DNA from: Doris montereyensis
Lineage: Eukaryota > Mollusca > Gastropoda > Nudibranchia > Dorididae
DNA length: 64,000 bases
Direction of reading: 5' to 3'
Assembly: GCA_037039925.1 (NCBI GenBank)
Contig: JAXRKP010000303.1
Location: 143,501 to 207,500, forward strand
Under the pieces are notes generated by a model. It was not told the origin of the DNA. It saw only the letters and a list, made by a program, of their open reading frames with translations, and searched no databases. The position numbers were made by a program, and so were the translations under genes. The first letter of the stretch is position 1. Every line of letters begins with the position of its first letter. Shown one piece after another: positions 26,401 to 34,096 of this stretch.

Positions 26401-28040
26401 TTCAAAAAAATTATTTCTCTTGGAGTTGTCACTTGCAATGCATATATGCTTACATGATTAATAAACTATGGAAAAACATGTAGCTGCCAGATCATTATCT
26501 GTAACAAAAGCTCATGTGCATACATCATCATGTAGTATGAAGCAACTTGATTGGCTGCCAGCCAGCCAGGGGAATTGAGAATTTATTGGATGTGCTTTTT
26601 GTTTACAAAAACTTGCAATATTTTACTAACCAAGCAGACATTTTAAGATTTAGTTTCTTGTCTTGCCTGAATTAAGTCAGTCTGATTTCAGGGAGCAGTC
26701 ATTTTTTATAGCTCCTCCAAATATGAAGTTTTATTTAAATTTGATAGTATGAACTCAAATGAATGTTTGGCTTTTTACAAAATAAAAATAAGTACCGTAC
26801 ATGTTCATATATGATGATAATAATAATGTATAGCAAAAAGATGTTTCGCCTTTGCACACAAAACAATTAGGAACTATTGATTGATGTGAATTAGAGAGAC
26901 AGTAAACATGACAGTGACATGTTTGACTTAGACTCAACAAGGTTGATATTATTTTAAAGCATGTACGTGAGAGAGGAAAGAGAAGGTAACGGAAAGAGAG
27001 AGACAAGACATACTGAAACAAGCGACAGAAAGGGAGCAATCGTGGCTGTGCATGAGTGTACTGTAGTAACTGAATTAGTGTGTACAGTACATGTATAATG
27101 ATGTAAAGCATAAACCCTAATTTTTATATGTGTGGGTTTGATTTAAGAGAGAAAGAGACAGACATGCACGCAGAAACTACAATTCAATCAATCATTCATA
27201 AGTTGTATCAATGGTTTAGAATGCTTGGACAAATTTACTGAAGTTTAGAATAGCTCACATGTTTTGTCGACTGTAAATTTCACTTTTGCATGTATGTTGA
27301 TACACTGTATATGAATTGAATTATATATTATTATTAATACACGAGATGCAAAGAAAATCTAAGAGTTGTTGAGCATTCTGTTTTTAACAGATCGTTTTCA
27401 TTATATTCTTCTTTATCCTATCCGTTTTCCTTACTGTGAATTTTATTATCTTATATAATACCATTGTTTCAACTCATTACATTCATTTCTCCTCTGTTCT
27501 GCCATGCTCCGACAAAACACATATTTTCCAAAATCATAGTTTTGAGATATTCGCGATTTACTGTTTTTAATCATATCTTCAAAACTAAATGCATACTGCT
27601 TTTTTCGCTGATAAAATATGAAACTGTTTAAATCTACATATATTTAGAGATTTTCATAGATTTCATTGTTCAAATGATAAAAATATAACAAAAAATGTCT
27701 TTTGTTGGAGCATGATGTGGAAACACATTTTTGAAAGAACCCATATTTTACATTGTGCTCCGACAAAACACATTTTGTTCGTTGCCAGAGGGATTTATTT
27801 ATATGTGTTATGACAGAGCATAATTGCGAATTGTGTGTCTGAAACATCCCATATTTTTAATGATGCTCTGACAAAACACATTTTTCTCGGTTGTTCAAGG
27901 GTTTATGTGAGTTTTGTCAGAGCATGATAGTATATGGCTCTCTTTTTCAATCTCTCCTCTTTTTCTCTCTTTCATTCTCTCTCCTCTTTTTCTCTCTTTC
28001 ATTCTCTCTCCTCTTTTTCTCTTTTCATTCTCTCTTCTTT

Positions 28041-28100
<60 letters not shown>

Positions 28101-28311
28101 GGTCGAGTTAAGTGGTTAGACACCTAGTCCCATTGGAGAAGAACAATACAAAGAAGGTTCCGTATGTAGATCACAAAGCTCTGTGCAAGTTCCCTTGGCT
28201 GATAACAGTGCACTCAGGGCAAAATTATAAATCCTACCAAAATTCTGACAAATCACATTTTTCTCGGTTGTTCAAGGGTTTATATGGATTTTGTCAGAGC
28301 ATGATAGTATC

Positions 28312-28381
<70 letters not shown>

Positions 28382-28962
28382 CTGGGTCAAGTTAGGTAGT
28401 TAGACACCTAGTCTCATCGGAGATGAACAATAATAAGAAGGTCCCATGTGCAAATCACGAAACGCTGTGCACGTTTTATTTAAGTTCCTTTAGCTGTTAA
28501 CAGAGCATTCCGGGCAAAATTATAAATCCTACAAAACCCATGAAATCATCTTAGTTGTGGATGTGGGTAAAATTAAATGAATATATTATCTCCCTCCCTC
28601 TCTCTCTCTCTCTCTTTCCCCCACCACCCATCCCCTCCTCTGTCTCTCTGTCTGTAAGTAGACCGTCACTGTTGCTACGCGATTGACACCCCCGACACAC
28701 ACACACATGACATACACAAAGGTATCTAGAAATATCTACTTTTTCCAACTTCTCCTATCTATAAATATAAAGCTACAAGAAGAATCCAGAATGTTTTCAA
28801 AATGAATGACATGTTAGTAATCAAGCACTTTTTTTCTCCCCTTCTTTTTTTTGTTTTGTTTTTCTTTCACTGTTTCAGTACCTGGTGATAGTGATAGGGG
28901 TTGGAAAAATCACTTTACGATCTCACAGAACGAAGCGTTTGATGTTCTCAAAGCCTCATTGA
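14266..28962 (+). CDS. unrecognised four-pass membrane protein, 373 aa, 7 exons
   Basis: Seven exons (14266-14485, 17896-18099, 19605-19744, 20280-20434, 22513-22630, 23708-23908, 28879-28962) with consensus splice sites join in perfect phase to an 1122-nt reading frame without corrections. Predicted protein: a cytosolic-looking charged N-terminus with a possible short coiled coil (RIAAIQQQLEEQ, about 38-49); span 1 at about 120-138; a 65-residue loop; span 2 at 204-223; span 3 at 241-259; a loop rich in Ser and aromatic residues; span 4 at about 332-355; and a short basic tail KITLRSHRTKRLMFSKPH. No enzymatic motif is visible and I cannot name the family. FAN1 diverges from the same promoter region. 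Large introns host LINE, SINE and transposon insertions. AATAAA at 29119-29124 follows the stop by about 157 bp. Confidence 0.8.
15105..15220. repeat. palindromic short element (MITE-like)
   Basis: Left arm CAAGTCGTCTGCCTATTATT and the reverse complement of the right arm TAAGTCATCTTCCTATTATT pair for about 35 bp, each ending toward the centre in TTAGCAC. The arms share the family word with pieces at 42035-42075, 43094-43150, 43204-43245 and 43290-43335. Confidence 0.6.
15419..17799 (+). mobile_element. internally deleted RTE-like LINE in intron 1 of the membrane-protein gene
   Basis: A 5' UTR-like GC-rich leader (15422-15620) is followed by an AP-endonuclease domain (15786-16265: ITETK, GVGLLVHEKL, LIAYGPNED, LMALGDLNARVG, PNGERLIDFC). 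After linker sequence, GKAPGADQVYPEMIKN at about 17075-17125 jumps straight to LVTREAKTQNL, so the reverse transcriptase palm with its YADD box is deleted. The C-terminal part has [17 protein letters not shown] and LRWFGHENRMND. The 3' end CCATACACCGAAAGGTAGAA...(GAAA)n is shared with 42381-43092 and 44530-44577. Likely target duplication AAAATTATRATCT at 15406-15418 and 17800-17812 (one mismatch). Confidence 0.88.
17896..18099 (+). CDS. membrane-protein gene exon 2 (span 1)
   Basis: Acceptor TTTCTCTTAG, donor CATG|GTGAGT. Encodes ARSVAKRRQQLITEHEFAIE, RRGVCLWPKMDTFRGKHFD, then the hydrophobic FFLLGQVVLLSLVTFIILI. Confidence 0.82.
19150..19285. repeat. (CT)n-rich imperfect microsatellite
   Basis: Pyrimidine-rich CT, CTGT and CTTT runs with interruptions; opposite-strand ORFs of RERE type are artefacts. 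Confidence 0.9.
19605..19744 (+). CDS. membrane-protein gene exon 3
   Basis: Acceptor CATTTCAG, donor AAAACT|GTAAGA. Encodes a soluble loop: GKTFTDLQMFASEIRAFCDN through DVSSIADQVSLWHKTLLRKT. Confidence 0.8.
20280..20434 (+). CDS. membrane-protein gene exon 4 (span 2)
   Basis: Acceptor TCTTTTCAG, donor ATTTG|GTAAGA. Encodes ENLQTHFDILTGSPG, then YCVYLLCYVMGLIGLFYCLI and a polar DSLRDRNRLSPPYIRI segment. Confidence 0.82.
20594..21198. mobile_element. non-autonomous TA-target DNA transposon (CWYTCAAACC ends)
   Basis: Left end CATTCAAACCTCGTTATACG preceded by TA; right end (reverse complement) GACTCAAACCCCGCTATACT followed by TA. Internal words GTTGTGCCAGTGGTAAC match the outer element at 51506-56320, whose own length without insertions is about 610 bp, very close to this 605 bp. 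No ORF of note. Confidence 0.62.
21268..21430. repeat. short tandem duplication of about 80 bp
   Basis: TTGGCATCAGTAGGGTATTAGTCATCTA and TTGGCATCAGTAAGGCATTAG... recur with flanking CAGTGAGG/CAGTCAGG-TTGAG-CAGCT words, in intron 4 of the membrane-protein gene. Confidence 0.6.
22108..22400 (-). repeat. SINE-A, near full length
   Basis: Read on the minus strand: a head with GGCTGAGTGATTAGGCTGTC and a B-box-like GGTTCAAAT, then AAGACATTTACTTGCATTTT, CTCTACCTAGCTGTAAATGG, GTACAAGCACTAGCTGGAGA, CACCTGTTCCACTTCACTCC, and a GGAACTTTA tail. Adjacent to exon 5. Confidence 0.85.
22513..22630 (+). CDS. membrane-protein gene exon 5 (span 3)
   Basis: Acceptor ATCCTCACAG, donor TCAGTG|GTAAGT. In the frame set by exon 4 it encodes MCLLSVICTWTVVISIGLF then RAYQLELQIIYCIQQYSLSV. 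Other frames are also open, but only this one joins both neighbours. Confidence 0.78.
22925..23225 (-). mobile_element. CR1/L2-like LINE fragment (reverse transcriptase fingers/palm)
   Basis: Minus-strand translation gives EIFQSVYRANHSTESALLKI then VNDIIVSC, and with a frame change DFTAAFDTVDYAIILDRL and LDWFESY, the same conserved blocks as in the LINE at 9095-11790. Truncated at both ends. Confidence 0.82.
23708..23908 (+). CDS. membrane-protein gene exon 6
   Basis: Acceptor CATTCATAG, donor CTGCTT|GTAAGC. Encodes GKVGSSPADLAAHQSILLYW, KSRFLDSSSRGLLHILGPIT, VKDLVNYLYYYSAPISAALL, GPIFRLL, running into span 4. 67 codons, phase 0 at both ends. Confidence 0.82.
25117..25167. repeat. short tandem duplication (25-26 bp x 2)
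   Basis: AGAACAGGGTTTAATGATGC-CTG is repeated back to back. Confidence 0.8.
26118..26403 (+). repeat. SINE-A, full length
   Basis: A-box-like region CTGGTTAGGCTACTG, B-box-like GGGTTTGAATCTAGC, then GTCTGACG, CCTTGGGAAAGACACTTAAC, TTTTCCCCACTCTATGTAGG, GGGTACAAGCACTGGTTTGG, CACCTGTTCTGCTT, TATAGAAACC, AAGGAACATT. Good tRNA-derived SINE layout. Confidence 0.88.
26495..26750 (+). mobile_element. LINE 3' coding fragment (CR1/L2-like)
   Basis: QLDWLPAS...FVYKNLQYFTNQADI resembles the LHWLPVRERIDFKVL..YKCLNNLAP block of the LINE at 9095-11790. Very short and decayed. Confidence 0.55.
27503..27930. repeat. cluster of short inverted repeats with the TGCTCYGACAAAACACA end
   Basis: Three hairpin-like units follow each other: 27509-27712, 27758-27822 and 27863-27930. 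Each is bounded by TGCTCCGACAAAACACA or TGCTCTGACAAAACACA on the left and its approximate inverse (TTTTGTCAGAGCATGAT or similar) on the right. More copies of the end word occur at 28248-28312, 32560-32620 and 32745-32762. Confidence 0.7.
28097..28240 (+). repeat. SINE-B body, copy 1 of duplication
   Basis: GACACCTAGTCCCATTGGAG, AGAAGGTTCCGTATGTAGAT, CACAAAGCTCTGTGCAAG, TTGGCTGATAACAGTGCACT. The pyrimidine stretch of the SINE has become a (CT)n array. Confidence 0.75.
28382..28560 (+). repeat. SINE-B body, copy 2 of duplication
   Basis: GACACCTAGTCTCATCGGAG, GAAGGTCCCATGTGCAAATC, TTTAGCTGTTAACAGAGCAT and a CATCTTAGTTGTGGATG tail that matches the 61130 end of the full SINE-B copy. Confidence 0.75.
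28879..28962 (+). CDS. membrane-protein gene exon 7 (last)
   Basis: A long pyrimidine tract ends in TGTTTCAG. In the required phase 0 it encodes YLVIVIGVGKITLRSHRTKR then LMFSKPH and TGA, completing span 4. Another frame is open for longer, but it would not continue exon 6 as a membrane segment. Confidence 0.7.
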   Translation, partial: YLVIVIGVGKITLRSHRTKRLMFSKPH

Positions 28963-29118
28963 GAAAAGGCTGTCTCAAGCAAACATACCATTCACGTATT
29001 CCATGTGAGAAACTGGTGAAGGGAACACATTGGAGGACATCAACCTCGCCGTGTCGACTTTAAAACAATTACCTTTGAACAACGTCAAAGTCAATGTAGA
29101 CAAAATACTTGTATGAAA

Positions 29119-29124
29119 AATAAA
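29119..29124 (+). promoter_or_regulatory. polyadenylation signal AATAAA of the membrane-protein gene
   Basis: First AATAAA after the exon 7 stop, 157 bp downstream; fits a short 3' UTR. Confidence 0.4.
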
Positions 29125-29129
29125 TGTAT

Positions 29130-29445
29130 GATATAGTATGAAAAACACTCTGGGGAAAAACAGCGCAGAAACCAATAGCAGAAGAAATAAGACAGCGGAA
29201 ATGGAGATTGATAGGACACACCCTCAGAAAATATCAGAGAAGTACTACAAGACATACCCTTCAGTGAGTCCACATGGGCAGAGGATTTAGGGGTACGCCT
29301 CGATTTACCTGGAAAAGATTAGTGGAGGATGATTTGAAGAGAGGGGCTCTTTTGTGGAGGGACTTGTCAAGAAGTGGAAATCTGTTGTTCGTGGTCTATA
29401 CCCTGGTGTATGGTGAAAATGTAATGATGATGATGATGATGATAT
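29130..29445 (+). mobile_element. RTE/Jockey-like LINE 3' tail with (GAT)n end
   Basis: One frame reads AEEIRQRKWRWIGHTLRK, RGFRGTPRFTWKRLVEDDLK and ends in a (GAT)n run at 29427-29442. The RKWRWIGH..R..G.PR.TWKR pattern is the standard C-terminus of these elements. Confidence 0.8.
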
Positions 29446-29554
29446 AGTATGGTGATATAAGGCGGCGCGTCCACTTGAGTTTTCCACACTTCCAGGCCAG
29501 GTAAGATGTGACATCACCTCACTGTCAACAACATCACAGCTAATTTTTTAGGCG

Positions 29555-29760
29555 CTGTAGCTGGACCGTCGTGTTGTCAATGTTGTGAGCTGATAATCAA
29601 TCACAACGACATTAGTTCAAGCCTCGCAGCTGGCATAAATGAGGTGTTTTTTTCTTCACAACGTTGTTCTCTCAGGAAAGGTACTTCACTCTTATGTCCT
29701 CAATTGACTCAGTAGTGAATGAATAGCTAGCTATAGGTAGAGAAAGATCTTGTCAGAGCG
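29555..29760 (+). repeat. possible tRNA-derived SINE (third type)
   Basis: Contains ATTAGTTCAAGCCTCGCAGC (B-box-like), then CTCAGGAAAGGTACTTCACT and CAATTGACTCAGTAGTGAAT, an arrangement seen in many invertebrate SINEs. 59650-59800 has a loosely similar layout. Confidence 0.45.
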
Positions 29761-30117
29761 TAAGTATGAAAAGCCTAACAGGAGTGTGTACTGTATTATG
29801 CTTTCCTTTGAATGGGGTAGGACTTTGAATTTTGAATGAAAAGGCTTGCAAAGGGATAAATTAAATGATGTTCAGTCGTCGAGCCTTTTGGGGATACGGA
29901 CTATAAATCACGTTTATCCTTATCTTTATTTTGTCTACGAGTTAGATATGGGAGTGATGGAACACTCAAGTGGACGCTCTGCCTAATTAACCACACAATG
30001 TTCACTAAAATTCAAGTTTAATGGCTTTCCACAATGGTTTTATGGTTAAGTGATTGTTTCTGTCTTTTCGAAGAGGATCTCTTGATAACGACGTGACCAT
30101 TTTGAATATTAATATTG

Positions 30118-30350
30118 TTATACCATTACTTGGGCTACACGACTCGACATGAACTAATAACATGAGCTTACACGCAGGTTAAGCAGCTCTCTTATTGGTT
30201 GGAAATATAAAGATGGCCCAAATATCTGGTGATATTATTACGTGGGCCACATGACCCCACATGAACAAATAACATGAGCTTACCACAGGTTAAGCAGCTC
30301 TCTCATTGGTTGAAAATATAGAAATGACCCAAATATCTGGTGCTCTCTGA
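30118..30350. repeat. tandem duplication of about 113 bp
   Basis: ATTACTTGGGCTACACGACT... and ATTACGTGGGCCACATGACC... start two copies sharing AATAACATGAGCTTAC, GGTTAAGCAGCTCTC, ATTGGTTG and CCAAATATCTGGTG. Confidence 0.85.
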
Positions 30351-30409
30351 ATCTAAATATGAGTAGTGCAGCTGTAGAAATCAGTTATTGGCGTAATTAC
30401 AACGGACAG

Positions 30410-31530
30410 TTTATAGACATGACAGTCTTTCTATGAAAATTTCGATCAATGTTGAGTTGATGGTATGTTCATCGAGGTGATTCCAGTCAATTACGGTACA
30501 AATGAAGAAAGAGTTTCTGTAGTTTGTGTGTGATGGTGGTATTGTGTAGCAATTTATGTTATTCATTATGTGGTCTTCAAATTTTCGTGGTTTGACGATA
30601 CGCTTGGGACGTCTTGGGATTAAGAATTTCACTGGGGGAATTGATGGAGTTATTCCTTTGACAATTTTGAACATGAAGGCTAGTCAGAGCTGTTTTCTTC
30701 GATCTTTGAGATCAGGGAGGTTTTGATCCTGAAGCATTTGTGTAATGCAGCCTGGTGTTCTAGAGCTGTAATCTCCGGTGATCAAACGAACTCCATGTCG
30801 CTAGATTCCTCTAGCCTTTTGATGTCCTCTTCAAGGTATGGATCCCACACTGTGGCCCCATATTCCAACGTAGACCTCACAAGCGACAAATATGCATTCG
30901 CCTGCAGTCTATGGGACAAGTCTCAGATTTCTTGAGAAGGAAGCCAGTAGTGGAGCTTGCTTTTGCGTGATCTTTGTGATGTGGTTTTGCCATTTCAGAT
31001 CCTCATATATTATTATTCCAAGATAGGGACTTTTCTTCACTTCTTTTAATATTGTGTTGTTTAGCTGGTATTTGTGACTAGATTTTTTCTGTATGCTCAA
31101 AATGTGGCATTTTTTGGCATTGAAGCACATACCTCAGTCGATGGCCCATTTTTCTAGAGAGTTTAGATCTTCTTGTAAGATGACATGATCTTGACTTGAC
31201 TGGATACTACGGTAGATTAGACAGTCATCCGCAAATAATCACACCTGGGATGTTACTCTTTCAGGTAGATCATTTATATGACACAGGAACAGGAGAGGGC
31301 CTAGGACTGTGCTTTGTGGGACACCTGATGTTACAGGGGCCTCTTCTGAAGATGTTCCTTCTAGTACTACTCTCATTTTTTTTGCCTTGTTAGGAAATTT
31401 ATCAGCCATGTTTGTAGGGCTACTCGGACGCCATATTAAAATTTGTGCAATTTGTACAGGAGTTTATTGTGGGGGACTGTATCAAAAGTCTTGGAAATTT
31501 CAAGTATTCCCACATCAACCTGAGTACCTG
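30410..31530 (-). mobile_element. degenerate non-LTR retrotransposon, RT palm to C-terminus
   Basis: Minus-strand blocks in order: GVPQSTVLGPLLFLCHINDL (about 31250-31330), LFADDCLIYR (about 31215), WAID then MCFNAKKCHILSIQKKSSHK, SPYLGIIIYEDLKWQNHI, and a tail with NSFFICTVIDWNHL. The FADD catalytic box is kept but stops and frameshifts interrupt the reading frame. Jockey or CR1-related. Confidence 0.88.
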
Positions 31531-31537
31531 CATTCTG

Positions 31538-31795
31538 TAAAAAAAAAAAGTTCCTCCAATGCCATTACGGCCTATAGAGCCGGAGCTTATCCCGGTTTCT
31601 ATAGTGGGAAGCGGAACAGGTGATAATAAGCACCTCCTGGACAGGACCCTAGTCTAACGGAGGTTTTTACTCTCAAGCTAGTGCTTGTACCCATTTTGCA
31701 CCTGGGTCGAGTGGGGAAAATGCGTGTTAAGTGTCTTTCTCAAAGAACACAATGATCCCCAGTCCGGCAGCCTAACCATTTGGCCACCGCCACCA
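31538..31795 (-). repeat. SINE-A, near full length
   Basis: Minus strand: head with GGCCAAATGGTTAGGCTGCC, then AGAAAGACACTTAACACGCA, TTTTCCCCACTCGACCCAGG, TGGGTACAAGCACTAGCTTG, CCTGTTCCGCTTCCC, and tail CATTGGAGGAACT. Abuts the LINE at its 5' side. Confidence 0.87.
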
Positions 31796-32155
31796 AAAGA
31801 AGAAAAGAGGACGACTTAGAACAACCAAGCTACAAACTCTATGGTGATTGCAGATGGACAAAGCCTCTCTCTCTATCGTATCTCTCTCTCTAGCTCCTCT
31901 CTCCATATCTGTCTGTAGTTATTTTTCCCCTATGTTTTACTAGGCCTATCGGATATGGTTTTTTTCTTTTCCCCCCTTTTCGTCCTCCCTTTCTTCTTGT
32001 TCTTGATCTACTTCTTTTTTTATCTTCTTCTTGTTCATCTTCTTCTCCTTCGTTTTCTTCTGCCTATCTAAACTTCGGCTGTCTGTCTATCTATGTACAT
32101 GTACTTGTATATTTTCTGTCTAACTCTCTCTGTATAATATGTATTTATATATCTA

Positions 32156-32240
32156 ACTGTCTATCTATCTATCTATTTTTCTTTCTATCTATCTTTCTAT
32201 CTATATATCTATCTAGCTAGCTATCTGTCTGTTTGTTATT
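32156..32240. repeat. (CTAT)n tetranucleotide microsatellite
   Basis: Imperfect CTAT/CTTT runs. Confidence 0.9.
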
Positions 32241-32464
32241 CTATCAATTATCATCTTGTTATTTGTACTGATAAAGCTATAGCAATCGACTCTACCCACT
32301 CATCGAATTGTTCTTTAAGGCTCTGATATATATTTTATCAAATTGCATCTTCCTAAAGGAATAGGCTGTGATGAACTCAGAAATGCCTTCTTGAGATACT
32401 TATTGATTCCATTATTTTACTCAAAGAAAAGGAGAGCTTTTACATACATACAAACTACATACAA

Positions 32465-32528
32465 CACACACACACACATATATATATACATACATACATA
32501 CATTGCATAGATACATACATACATAAAT
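32465..32528. repeat. compound (CA)n(TA)n(CATA)n microsatellite
   Basis: Consecutive short CA, TA and CATA arrays. Confidence 0.9.
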
Positions 32529-33653
32529 ATAAACAGCAAAGAACAAATTTGGGAAAAGATGTGTTTTGTCAGAGTACACTGACTTTCCTGACTGAGATTC
32601 TCCTGTTTTGTCAGAGCATACCTGATCGGAATGTGTGTTGAAAATTAATTTATTCTAATATATTCAAACACTATTCAGAATTTTAAAAAAGATTTTTAAA
32701 TGTCAAATTACAAAAATTCGCGCCGAAATGAAAAAATGTGTTTTGTCGGAGCACGGCAGTATTCTGTAGGTGGGAGCTGCTAGTGCTAGTACAAGCAGTA
32801 GATCCTACTTTTTTCCTTACCTTTCGTCTTGCTGTTTCCTTTTAATTCACCATGAGATCACCGTGTTATTATGATGAATGGGGTAAATTTCAGTCAATCA
32901 ATCAACTGTGACTGATAAGTCTCACTAGAATCTGGCGTTTTCTTAATGGAAATGTGATAGCTCGCCTTCAAAACTGTGTGTGGATGGCGGATGCTATACT
33001 GGTAGGTCCTACTTCTTTCTTGTCACTTACTTACCCTTTCATCTTTCTATTTCAAGTATTTCCTCTTAAATTACCCTGAGATCACCGTAAATGATGGAAG
33101 GGGTAAATTCCAATTAGTTCAGGTGCAAATAGAAAGTGGGTTTTGCGTCCGCCTCCTTTCCCTCTTCCCTTTTCAAGGAGAGGAAAGGAGGCGACAGAAA
33201 TCGGCATCAATTATCAATGCTTCTTCATGTTTATAAAATATGTGAACACATATCTGTGTAAAAAAAAGTGCATACACACGTGTGTATTGTACAATCACGC
33301 ATCAGACTTGGTGGGAGAATGGTGAGTGAAATTTAGTGCAGCACTTAGTTATCAATATCACTCCTCAACCAAGAGGATTCATAAATCTAGGGGTAAGGTG
33401 TCTTTCTTTCAATCAAAAGCTGTGGGTTCAACTAAGCTCAAGCCTCGCTGACGAATGGAACTTTTAAAGATTTTTTTTCAGAAAATTTACTCCAGAGTTG
33501 TCACTTATTGAATTGTCATATTTCGCCTTTGACTTCACTCCACTGTGGCTCCTTCGTATTATTCACAACTATTTAGATAGTTCACATTGCCACATCTCTC
33601 TGTTGTTTACGTTATCTTTTTTAAAATATTGCTAAATATTTCTCGTTTGTTGT

Positions 33654-33677
33654 CTGAAGGGTTATACCCGAAACGTC
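33654..33677 (+). ncRNA. defective hammerhead-like core, unit 1
   Basis: CTGA-AGGGTTATACCCGAAACGTC lacks the CGA of the CTGACGA box, so catalysis would be lost. Confidence 0.5.
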
Positions 33678-33864
33678 ACGTGTTTGTTCTGTCTTTATTA
33701 GTGGAGTTGTCACTTATTGTCATATTTCGCCTTTGACTTCACTCCATTGTGGCTTCGTATTATTCACAACTATTTAGATAGTTCACATTGCCAATGCCAC
33801 ATCTCTCTGTTGTTTACATTATTTATGTTTTTTTAAATATTGCTAGATATTTCTCGTTTGTTGT

Positions 33865-33891
33865 CTGACGAAGGGTTATACCCGAAATGTC
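33865..33891 (+). ncRNA. hammerhead-like core, unit 2
   Basis: CTGACGA, stem II GGGT/ACCC with TAT loop, GAAA, then TGTC. The C after GAAA is T, which would break the minimal stem III. Confidence 0.55.
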
Positions 33892-34069
33892 ACGTGTCTT
33901 TATTAATATTAGTGGAGTTGTCACTTATTGTCATATTTCGCCTTTGACTTCACTCCCACTGTGGCTCCTTCGTATTATTCACAACTATCTTAATCTAGAT
34001 AGTTCACATTGCCACATCTCTCTGTTGTTATCTTTTTAAAAATATTGCTAGATATTTCTCGTTTGTTGT

Positions 34070-34096
34070 CTGACGAAGGGTTATACCCGAAACGTC
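34070..34096 (+). ncRNA. hammerhead-like core, unit 3 (intact consensus)
   Basis: CTGACGA (CUGANGA box), GGGT-TAT-ACCC stem II, GAAA, then CGTC with predicted cleavage after the C at 34096. Stem III would be the self-complementary CG, as in dimeric hammerheads. The first three stem I pairs (A-U, C-G, G-U) form between the bases after the site and the TGT before CTGACGA. Distal stem I pairing is not obvious by eye. Confidence 0.6.

Larger units (their letters stand above)
27871..28560. repeat. tandem segmental duplication (about 377-bp offset) with (CT)n and SINE-B body
   Basis: TTTTTCTCGGTTGTTCAAGG at 27882 recurs at 28258, followed in both copies by TTTTGTCAGAGCATGATAGT, a (CT)n array (28030-28097 and 28315-28382), a SINE-B body beginning GGGTCRAGTTA, and AAATTATAAATCCTAC. 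The last exon of the membrane-protein gene lies 320 bp downstream. Confidence 0.85.

Noticed and set aside
28851..29063. 70-aa plus-strand ORF (VPGDSDRGWKNHF...) as the last exon product
   Set aside because: Its frame does not continue exon 6; the phase-0 frame of the same exon extends a membrane span and stops at 28962.
27503..32762. A single 5.2-kb DNA transposon bounded by the CTGCCRTGCTCCGAC inverted pair
   Set aside because: It would contain the last exon of the membrane-protein gene, no flanking target duplication is visible, and several smaller inverted pairs inside explain the same words.
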